Shown here: piece by piece, positions 1-5,428 of the stretch
Layout of the letters: each line of letters opens with the position of its first letter
How positions within the stretch are numbered: the first letter of the stretch is position 1
From: Thermoplasmata archaeon
GTDB taxonomy: Archaea > Thermoplasmatota > Thermoplasmata > Thermoplasmatales > Aciduliprofundaceae
Direction of reading: 5' to 3'
DNA length: 7,068 nt
NCBI GenBank assembly: GCA_021163705.1
Contig: JAGGTO010000066.1
Coordinates: 1-7,068, forward strand
Made by a program: the position numbers and the translations under genes
Notes under the pieces: model-generated
What the model was told of the DNA's origin: nothing
Seen by the model: the letters and a program-made list of their open reading frames with translations, nothing else
The model's database searches: none

Positions 1-152
1 ATGGAAAGCCATCTGATAAACCTGCTACCATAGGTTCTGCCTACGGAAAGAATAAAGCCAAATAAAAATCCACCAATAAAAACTAAAGCTGTGAGCTCTA
101 AGGTACATACAATTCCCTTAGATAGCTCAGAGAGAATATACTCATAGTTCAC
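1..152 (-). CDS. Polar amino acid ABC transporter permease, second subunit (N-terminal 50 residues, cut by window edge)
   Basis: Reading the minus strand from the GTG at 152 gives an uninterrupted 50-residue frame to the window edge. It starts (M)NYEYILSELSKGI, continues into a hydrophobic helix (about residues 17-36) and ends in a loop with VGRTYGSRFIRW. This is the usual start of HisM/GlnP-type permeases: a short amphipathic lead, TM1, then an Arg/Gly-rich loop. The GTG overlaps the ATPase stop by 4 nt (GTGA), and a GAGGTGA ribosome binding site lies 6 nt before it, so the start is well supported. An ATG at 145 in another frame hits a stop after 15 codons. As the fourth gene of the operon it probably pairs with the permease at 903-1574 to form a heterodimeric membrane channel. 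The part carrying the EAA loop is outside the window, so the family call rests on N-terminal pattern and context. Confidence 0.8.
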   Translation of the reverse strand, partial: MNYEYILSELSKGIVCTLELTALVFIGGFLFGFILSVGRTYGSRFIRWLS

Positions 153-910
153 TCCTCTTCACCTCTTGAATAGAGTTCAAATATTCTTCTCAAGAAGTCC
201 TTAGTTTCTTTTTTCTTGGGCTTATATATGATCTCCTGAGGTTTCCCCCTTTCCCAGATCACTCCATCATAGAAGAATAAAATCTCATCCGCCACTCCGA
301 GGGCAAAGCCAATTTCATGGGTAACCACAAGCATAGTGACATGTTTTTTAGATAACTCTTTCATAACATCCAGTACTTCACCTACAAGTTCTGGATCAAG
401 GGCAGATGTGGGTTCGTCAAATAATATAATCTCAGGGTCCATTGCCAAAGCTCTGGCAATGGCAACTCTCTGCTGTTGCCCTCCAGATAGCTGAGCGGGA
501 TATTTAGAAGCACAGTCTTCCAGTCTTACCATTTTAAGGGCTTTATACGCTCTCTCAGTGGCTTCATCATCGCTCAATTTTTTCACAATTTTTAGACCGA
601 TTTTTACATTGTCCAACGCAGTAAGATGCTTGAAAAGATTAAAATGCTGAAAAACAAAGCCTATTCTAGAACGAATCTTCTTTATATCTACATTTTTAGA
701 TGTAATCTCATCTCCTTTGAAATAAATTTTCCCTCCATCAGGCTCTACAAGTCTGTTAATACATCTGAGCATTGTACTTTTCCCTGCACCACTGGGACCG
801 ATTACCACCTTTGTTTCTCCTTTGCCTATAGAAAAGCTCACTCCTTTAAGAACTTCATTGTTTCCGAATCTCTTTTTCAAATCTACTACTTTAAGGATTT
901 CTTCATACAC
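149..910 (-). CDS. Polar amino acid ABC transporter ATP-binding protein (GlnQ/HisP type)
   Basis: A 253-residue ATPase that would power import of an amino acid from the cytoplasmic face of the membrane. All motifs are present in order: Walker A GPSGAGKST (38-46), Q-loop Gln88 in FVFQHFNLF, signature LSGGQQQR (141-148), Walker B IILFDEP (161-167), D-loop SALD (169-172) and switch His198 in VTHE. Length and the FQHFNLFKHLT segment fit the polar-amino-acid (PAAT) subfamily. The start is GTG at 910: it lies 8 nt inside the end of the upstream permease, with GGAGG 8 nt before it, and the nearby ATG at 906 is out of frame. A permease follows with a 4-nt overlap, so the two are probably translationally coupled. 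The substrate is set by the binding protein and cannot be read from this subunit. No residue looks defective. Confidence 0.95.
   Translation of the reverse strand: MYEEILKVVDLKKRFGNNEVLKGVSFSIGKGETKVVIGPSGAGKSTMLRCINRLVEPDGGKIYFKGDEITSKNVDIKKIRSRIGFVFQHFNLFKHLTALDNVKIGLKIVKKLSDDEATERAYKALKMVRLEDCASKYPAQLSGGQQQRVAIARALAMDPEIILFDEPTSALDPELVGEVLDVMKELSKKHVTMLVVTHEIGFALGVADEILFFYDGVIWERGKPQEIIYKPKKKETKDFLRRIFELYSRGEEE
159..165 (-). promoter_or_regulatory. Ribosome binding site of the second permease
   Basis: GAGGTGA on the minus strand lies inside the last codons of the ATPase gene, 6 nt before the GTG at 152. It complements an archaeal 16S 3' end and decides the GTG start of the partial permease. 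Confidence 0.65.
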
Positions 911-1574
911 GAATCATCCCTCCAAGACCTTTTATGCGGTATTTCTCACTTATGCGATTTGCTATGGTTACTACAGTGAGAACGATTATGAGATAAAACA
1001 CAGCAGCGATACCATACCAGAGAAAAGGATCTTTTGTTACTTGAACCAATTGAGTGGCTTTCTCTGTGAGTTCCACAATCCCGAGTACCAATGCTATGGA
1101 TGTATCTTTAAGAACCACTGCATACTCATTGAGCCATGGGGCAATAGAAAAGCGCAGCGCCTGTGGCAAAACTATATGGAGTATGGTTTCTCCACGCGAC
1201 ATTCCCAAAGATAGGGCAGCTTCAATTTGCCCCTTATCCACAGATTGAATGCTGCTTCTAAATATCTGGGACTGATATGCAGATGATCTAATCCCAAGAC
1301 CAATCACTGCGGTCAAAAACGCAGACATGCCTATATGAAGAAGAAGGGGAAGTGAGAAAAAAAGTATGAAATAAATGGCAATAAGAGGTATTCCTCTAAG
1401 TATGTTCTCGTATCCCATGGCTATGTATCTTACCACTCTACCTCCATAGGTCTCTGCAATGGCCACAACAATTCCTATTACAAATCCCAAAAAAATAGAT
1501 AAGAGAGATAATACTATGGCTATATATGCTCCCTTAGCTAGGAAGGGCAGTGCATCACTAAGTGGCACCTGCAT
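903..1574 (-). CDS. Polar amino acid ABC transporter permease, first subunit (HisM/GlnP family)
   Basis: A 223-residue integral membrane subunit of a PAAT importer, of typical length for the family. Hydrophobic segments appear near residues 16-40, 62-79, 84-95, 150-170 and 188-210. The family RGIPL motif is at 60-64. The cytoplasmic EAA loop, which docks on the ATPase, is clear: SSAYQSQIFRSSI (97-109), then EAALSLGMSRGE (118-129), then IVLPQALR. The ATG at 1574 has GGAGGAT 7 nt upstream and lies 24 nt after the binding-protein stop, so the genes are very likely cotranscribed. The C-terminus overlaps the ATPase gene by 8 nt. The specific amino acid is not readable from this sequence. Confidence 0.94.
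   Translation of the reverse strand: MQVPLSDALPFLAKGAYIAIVLSLLSIFLGFVIGIVVAIAETYGGRVVRYIAMGYENILRGIPLIAIYFILFFSLPLLLHIGMSAFLTAVIGLGIRSSAYQSQIFRSSIQSVDKGQIEAALSLGMSRGETILHIVLPQALRFSIAPWLNEYAVVLKDTSIALVLGIVELTEKATQLVQVTKDPFLWYGIAAVFYLIIVLTVVTIANRISEKYRIKGLGGMIRV
916..923 (-). promoter_or_regulatory. Ribosome binding site of the ATPase, selecting a GTG start
   Basis: GGAGGGAT on the minus strand lies within the 3' end of the permease gene. Its GGAGG core ends 8 nt before the GTG at 910, which supports GTG over any downstream start. Confidence 0.7.
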
Positions 1575-1581
1575 ATTCCAG

Positions 1582-1588
1582 ATCCTCC
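1582..1588 (-). promoter_or_regulatory. Ribosome binding site of the first permease
   Basis: GGAGGAT on the minus strand lies in the 24-nt gap after the binding-protein stop, 7 nt before the ATG at 1574. Confidence 0.7.
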
Positions 1589-1598
1589 AGTGTCAGGA

Positions 1599-2369
1599 TT
1601 ATCCAAAGTATTTTTCTACGAGCTGATCCCATTCCGGAGAGTTCATGATTTCATCAAGGGCCTGATTTATTTTATTAAGTAACTCAGTATTTCCCTTCTG
1701 AATAGCTATGCCATAGTTCTCCCCTGTCTCAACGGTGTAAACTTGCTTTATGTCATAACTTTTCTCAAAGCTTGATACTACTGTAGTATCCATTATTACC
1801 AAATCTACCTGTCCACTTACAAGTGCCTGCACAGCGTCTACAAAGGAGCTATAAGCATTCAATGTACATTTGTCCTCACCGATATTATCCTTTACCCACA
1901 GGAACCCGGTGGTACCCATAGAAGCACCTATTACCTTCCCTTCCAGATCCTCTGGAGAATTTATAACGATATTGGAATCTTTTCTTGCCACTATGGCCTG
2001 ATCAGCGTGCCAGTAGGGTTTGCTAAAATCTATTACCTGCTCTCTCTCTTCTGTGATGGTCAATGCTGCAATTACTACATCCACTTTCCCCGTCTGAAGA
2101 GATGGTATAAGAGAATCAAATGCCATATTCCTCATTTCTATCTTATACCCTATCTTTTCCCCTATCATTTTAATGAGCTCAACATCGAACCCTGTAATCT
2201 CTTGAGTATCAGGATCAATGTATTCGAAGGGTGGAAAATCGGCAGATGTAGCCACCACCAACACTTTTTCCTCTTCCCCTGAAGGCCTAGTAAAATAATA
2301 GGCTCCCACAGCAGCAATGATTACTATTACTACCACTATAACTGTGGTCCAGATCCATTTTCCCTCCAT
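1599..2369 (-). CDS. Membrane-anchored amino acid substrate-binding protein of the ABC importer
   Basis: A 256-residue extracytoplasmic solute-binding protein (SBP family 3) that would capture an amino acid and deliver it to the two permeases. Residues 1-4 are followed by one long hydrophobic helix (about 5-26) and an acidic linker (SGEEEK, 30-35). There is no lipobox Cys, so the protein is probably held by an uncleaved N-terminal helix. The mature domain starts VLVVATSADFPPFEY (36-50), then GFDVEL (60-65). TITEER ends at Arg109, the family residue that grips the alpha-carboxylate. MGTTG is at 151-155, and DLVIMD ends at Asp194, which usually contacts the alpha-amino group. The ligand is therefore an L-alpha-amino acid by family knowledge; the side-chain specificity is not determined. 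The ATG at 2369 has an AGGTGGTGA site 6 nt before it and its own TATA-like element. Confidence 0.93.
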   Translation of the reverse strand: MEGKWIWTTVIVVVIVIIAAVGAYYFTRPSGEEEKVLVVATSADFPPFEYIDPDTQEITGFDVELIKMIGEKIGYKIEMRNMAFDSLIPSLQTGKVDVVIAALTITEEREQVIDFSKPYWHADQAIVARKDSNIVINSPEDLEGKVIGASMGTTGFLWVKDNIGEDKCTLNAYSSFVDAVQALVSGQVDLVIMDTTVVSSFEKSYDIKQVYTVETGENYGIAIQKGNTELLNKINQALDEIMNSPEWDQLVEKYFG

Positions 2370-2375
2370 GTTAAT

Positions 2376-2384
2376 TCACCACCT
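2376..2384 (-). promoter_or_regulatory. Ribosome binding site of the binding protein
   Basis: AGGTGGTGA on the minus strand ends 6 nt before the ATG at 2369. It shows that this gene, unlike the leaderless genes nearby, is translated from a mRNA with a leader. Confidence 0.65.
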
Positions 2385-2403
2385 GAAACATATGTTTGTA
2401 GAG

Positions 2404-2411
2404 TATTTAAA
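2404..2411 (-). promoter_or_regulatory. TATA-like box for the transporter operon
   Basis: TTTAAATA on the minus strand is preceded by an A-rich BRE-like TGAAAAAAC. Archaeal spacing (about 25 nt) would place the transcript start near 2382, giving a leader of about 13 nt that just includes the ribosome binding site. It lies in the 66-nt gap between the pentein gene and the binding protein. No T-run terminator is seen in that gap, so readthrough from the pentein gene is also possible. Confidence 0.5.
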
Positions 2412-2435
2412 GTTTTTTCAGTATTACTTCAAATT

Positions 2436-3248
2436 TTATTCTCTATCAAGAGGCAAAGTTAGGCAGGATGGTCCTCCAGAGCCTTTTGTGAATTCCGAAA
2501 GATCTATGGGATAAACTTTAAAACCTCTTTGCTCAAGAATTTTTCTCGCTGCATAATTTCTCATTCTGCAGATCACCTTATTATTTCCCAGGTAAATCAC
2601 ATTGGCGGTTACCACATCGTGACAATTTATCCAGAGTACCTCAAAATCTTTGAGAATATTCTCGGAAAATGCGTTTTTACATGCAATAACTGTGTCTTTC
2701 CCAATGAAAGTCATCATTCCACCTAGATGGAGATAATCAGGTGGGACATCAATTATTCTCATATCGTATCCCATTTTTTCAAATATTCGTGATAATTGAT
2801 TTAAACCCTCTTTATTTGTTCTCTTAGAATTTCCAACAAATGCGTATGGATAGGCCACAATGATATCTCCACCTTCTGCAGTGCCGGGTTTAGTTATCTC
2901 TCCTGCCTTCTCTAGACCAAGATTCTCTAATATTTTTCCCATCCATTCATCTTCACCTCTTCTTGTAGGTAAGCCCATTCTCAACTTAATATACGAATCT
3001 CCCAGAGAAACTGCCATATCCATCGTGAAAACGGAATTGGGATGGCCAGGTAGCTCTTTGACAGTAATAACTTCAACTCCAGAATTGCCTATGAGCTTTC
3101 TCAACTCACTGTGCTGTGCTATTGCCCTCTCTTTATTTGGAATCTCTTGAAAATTATGCTCTTTCAGGTTTTCCACGTTGAAGTACTCTTTTTCTGGAGG
3201 GCACATAATCACTCTCTTCAATCTTCCCCCAGAGTGGAAATATTTCAT
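2436..3248 (-). CDS. Pentein-fold guanidine hydrolase (dimethylargininase / arginine deiminase group)
   Basis: A 270-residue cytosolic enzyme of the amidinotransferase/DDAH superfamily, which attacks a guanidino carbon with a Cys. Visible landmarks are PNSVFTMD (70-77, Asp77 at the substrate-binding position), EGGD (125-128), LHLGG with catalytic His174, and GGPSCLTLPL with nucleophile Cys262 near the C-terminus. Length fits DDAH and is far shorter than classical arginine deiminase (about 400). The PN-x-x-FT-x-D and C-L-T-L-P-L patterns recall arginine deiminase, but that enzyme's second Asp in the His-x-Asp motif is Gly176 here, as expected of a DDAH-like site. Products could be citrulline from arginine or methylarginines; an arginine dihydrolase giving ornithine is not excluded. 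The gene lies just upstream of an amino acid importer on the same strand, which suggests the importer may bring in its substrate. Likely leaderless: no ribosome binding site precedes the ATG at 3248. Confidence 0.85.
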   Translation of the reverse strand: MKYFHSGGRLKRVIMCPPEKEYFNVENLKEHNFQEIPNKERAIAQHSELRKLIGNSGVEVITVKELPGHPNSVFTMDMAVSLGDSYIKLRMGLPTRRGEDEWMGKILENLGLEKAGEITKPGTAEGGDIIVAYPYAFVGNSKRTNKEGLNQLSRIFEKMGYDMRIIDVPPDYLHLGGMMTFIGKDTVIACKNAFSENILKDFEVLWINCHDVVTANVIYLGNNKVICRMRNYAARKILEQRGFKVYPIDLSEFTKGSGGPSCLTLPLDRE

Positions 3249-3274
3249 AAAGGTGGATGCATCTTTTTATAGAA

Positions 3275-3282
3275 ATATTTAA
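3275..3282 (-). promoter_or_regulatory. TATA-like box for the pentein gene
   Basis: TTAAATAT on the minus strand is centred about 30 nt before the ATG at 3248, which predicts a transcript start at or a few nt before the start codon. The bases just before the ATG read CCACCTTT, the opposite of a ribosome binding site, supporting leaderless translation. A second possible TATA (TTTATATAA, 3301-3309) would give a leader of about 30 nt. Confidence 0.45.
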
Positions 3283-3321
3283 CGGCAAAATTTTTCAGAA
3301 TTATATAAAGATTAGAAAACA

Positions 3322-3329
3322 TTTTATAT
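3322..3329 (+). promoter_or_regulatory. TATA-like box for the plus-strand aminotransferase
   Basis: TTTTATAT is preceded by a BRE-like GAAAAC (3315-3320). Its centre is 26 nt before the ATG at 3352, so transcription would start at or next to the A of the start codon. The intervening bases contain no ribosome binding site. Confidence 0.55.
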
Positions 3330-3351
3330 TTCTTTGAAAATATCGTAATTT

Positions 3352-4470
3352 ATGAAAGTGGATACCTTTTTGGTGGAAGAATTTATGGATGCTTGGGAAC
3401 ACAAGGTTGAACTGAACATTGCAGAGACCTGCGTAGCGCCCTTTAAACTGAATGAGTTTCTCTCACTTGTGGGGGAAGAGGATTATCTTGAAAAACTTAG
3501 AGATTTGGAGCTTACATACGGTTATCCAGGAGGTTTACCAGAGCTAAAAGAAGCCATTGCAGAACTCTATAAAGATGCTACTGCTGACAATATTTTGATA
3601 ACCCATGGTGCAATAGGTGCAAATTTCTTGACATTCTTCAGTCTGGTTGAGCCCGGAGATACCGTTGTATCCGTATTTCCCACATATCAGCAACTTTATA
3701 GCGCACCAAAACCATTTGGAGCAAAGGTAAAGCTTCTCCGTCTCAAAGAAGAAAATAAGTGGAATATTGATTTGGATGAACTGAACGAGCTTGTGGACAA
3801 AAAAACAAAGTTAATAGTTATCAATAATCCTCACAACCCTACTGGAAATGTGGTAGAGGAGAGAATATTAAAGGGGGTATGCGAGATAGCAGAAGATGTT
3901 GATTCTTATGTTCTCTGCGATGAAGCATATTATGGGCTGTGGTTAAAACCTGAATACGCTGCGCCTTCTATGGTGGATATTTGTGATAGGGCTATAGTAA
4001 CACGATCTTTTTCAAAATCTCTGTCTCTCACGGGATTGAGATTAGGATGGATTGTGGCAGATAAGGAGGTAATCAAGCAAATGGCTCCTCATCGACAGTA
4101 TACAATTCTGAGCTGCAGTATTCTCTTGGAAAAATTAGCACTCCTTGCCGTTCAAAACATAGAAAAAATATATGAGAGAAGCCTTGAAATTATAAGGAGG
4201 AACTATGAGATTATGAAAAACTGGGTGGAGAAAGAACCATTAATAAACTGGATACCGCCTAAAGGAGGAAGTACAGCGTTTCCAAGATACCATCTGGATA
4301 TGCCATCGGAGGAACTCGCAGTAAGGCTTATAAAAGAGACGGGGGTGTTCATAGTTCCGGGGTCCTCATTTGAAATAGAAGGGCACTTCCGGGTAGGGTA
4401 TGGAAATAAAACGGAGACTATAAAGGAAGGCTTGCGCAGATTCTCAGAGTTTTTGGAGAAACTCACTTGA
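3352..4470 (+). CDS. PLP-dependent aminotransferase, class I/II, with atypical N-terminal substrate loop
   Basis: A complete 372-residue fold-type I PLP enzyme. Catalytic and cofactor residues are intact: TYGYPGG (55-61), NNPHNPTG (158-165) with Asn162, CDEAYYG with Asp190 and Tyr193, the Schiff-base lysine Lys222 in SFSKSLSLTGLRLGW, Arg230 for PLP phosphate, and Arg347 in HFRVGYG for the substrate alpha-carboxylate. It would be a cytosolic amino acid transaminase or related PLP enzyme. The segment that in ordinary aspartate-type enzymes reads GEPDF is AETCVAPF (24-31). This recalls, from memory and without alignment, enzymes annotated as capreomycidine-synthase-like, whose known member acts on a hydroxyarginine. 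The substrate is therefore open; an arginine-related one is attractive given the neighbouring guanidine hydrolase. The ATG has no ribosome binding site, consistent with a leaderless mRNA. Its stop overlaps the converging gene by 8 nt. Confidence 0.92.
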   Translation: MKVDTFLVEEFMDAWEHKVELNIAETCVAPFKLNEFLSLVGEEDYLEKLRDLELTYGYPGGLPELKEAIAELYKDATADNILITHGAIGANFLTFFSLVEPGDTVVSVFPTYQQLYSAPKPFGAKVKLLRLKEENKWNIDLDELNELVDKKTKLIVINNPHNPTGNVVEERILKGVCEIAEDVDSYVLCDEAYYGLWLKPEYAAPSMVDICDRAIVTRSFSKSLSLTGLRLGWIVADKEVIKQMAPHRQYTILSCSILLEKLALLAVQNIEKIYERSLEIIRRNYEIMKNWVEKEPLINWIPPKGGSTAFPRYHLDMPSEELAVRLIKETGVFIVPGSSFEIEGHFRVGYGNKTETIKEGLRRFSEFLEKLT

Positions 4471-5428
4471 TTTCTTTTTCCTTTAATTTTTCATAGACCA
4501 CTTTCGCAATTTGAAGATCCTGTACGGCAACGCCAGTTAGATCAGCCACGGTGATCTCATCCTCGGATTGTCTCCAGAGCTCTCTGGAGGGTATTACTTT
4601 TCCCAACTCCAGGATCTTTTCTTTGGAAAGATAGCCTTTCTCCACAGCGTGATGTATTTCTCCCCTCTCTATGCACTGGGAGATGCTATCTGCCACAACT
4701 CTATCTGCCTTTAGGAATATTTTTGGATCTATTTCATTCTTCTCAGGGGTATCTGCGCCCATGGCAGTTATATGCGTGCCTTTCTTTATATCTTCAGCCT
4801 TTAAAAGAGGAACTGTTGAAGGAGTGGCCGTCACTATCAGGGGACATTCTGCCACATCTCTTGGATTGGTTGTTGTTTTTACATTGTATCCAAGATTTCC
4901 CATATATTCTTTATATTCTTTGAGACGCTTTTCTGTTCTGCTCCATACCACCACATCCTTGGTGGAAACTATCCCGTCAAGGTAAAGAACCTGCATCTTC
5001 CCTTGGATTCCGGCGCCAAGTACTCCTATGCAGGAGACATCTTTTGGAGCAAGATATTTAGCGGCAATTGCTCCTGCCATAGCGGTTCTAACATCGGTCA
5101 AGTATCCTTCATCGAGAAGAATCGCTTCAGGTACACCTGTTTTCTGACTAAAAAGAAGCATAAGACCCTGAGTGCTCGGCAGATTGTACTTATAATTTTC
5201 ATAGAAGCCGGAGGCTATCTTAATCACATAATACTTACCTCCTACTATATAACCGTATTTTATATGCACATCTCCAGGGGGATCTTTGAATATCAACTCT
5301 CCCACTGGCGGAATCACTGCTTTACCCTGAGAATAAGCTATGAAACCTTCTTCTATAGCCCTCATTATTTCCTCTCTCTTCATTTCTTCCAAAGCTTTCT
5401 TTATCTCCTCCAATTTATATATATTCAT
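4463..5428 (-). CDS. Ornithine cyclodeaminase / mu-crystallin family NAD(P)-dependent protein
   Basis: A 321-residue protein of COG2423, from the ATG at 5428. The N-terminal part carries GDVHIKYGY (52-60) and YYVIKIASGFYE (66-77), with Lys70 likely in the active site. Next come DEGYLTDVRTA (106-116, Arg114 for the carboxylate), the Rossmann motif LGAGIQG (137-143) and MGADTPEKNEID (223-234), where Asp226 matches the catalytic Asp of ornithine cyclodeaminase. After the second beta strand the sequence is VVVWSRTEKR: Ser163-Arg164 replace the acidic residue expected for NAD, which hints at NADP(H). The family includes ornithine cyclodeaminase (ornithine to proline), alanine dehydrogenase, imine reductases and EutC of ectoine use; these cannot be told apart here. 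The start at 5428 is chosen because GGTGAT ends 4 nt before it. A GTG at 5440 would add four residues but has no site. It is the second gene of an operon and overlaps the lyase by 14 nt. Confidence 0.9.
   Translation of the reverse strand: MNIYKLEEIKKALEEMKREEIMRAIEEGFIAYSQGKAVIPPVGELIFKDPPGDVHIKYGYIVGGKYYVIKIASGFYENYKYNLPSTQGLMLLFSQKTGVPEAILLDEGYLTDVRTAMAGAIAAKYLAPKDVSCIGVLGAGIQGKMQVLYLDGIVSTKDVVVWSRTEKRLKEYKEYMGNLGYNVKTTTNPRDVAECPLIVTATPSTVPLLKAEDIKKGTHITAMGADTPEKNEIDPKIFLKADRVVADSISQCIERGEIHHAVEKGYLSKEKILELGKVIPSRELWRQSEDEITVADLTGVAVQDLQIAKVVYEKLKEKEIK
4471..4491 (+). terminator. Pyrimidine-rich tract, probable archaeal terminator of the aminotransferase
   Basis: The plus strand directly after the TGA at 4468-4470 is made almost entirely of T runs (T3, T5, T3, T5) broken by C and AA. 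Archaeal RNA polymerase stops at such runs without a hairpin. The tract lies within the 3' end of the converging gene. The reverse direction has no comparable T-run after 4463. Confidence 0.45.

Noticed and set aside
626..1214. Two overlapping plus-strand open frames of 117 and 130 residues
   Set aside because: They lie opposite the well-supported ATPase and permease genes. Their translations are rich in Tyr, Phe, Cys and His with no family motif, and no ribosome binding site or promoter precedes them.
4203..4466. A minus-strand open frame of 87 residues beyond the stop of the cyclodeaminase-family gene
   Set aside because: It is antisense to the conserved C-terminus of the aminotransferase, including its carboxylate-binding Arg, and has no start signal.
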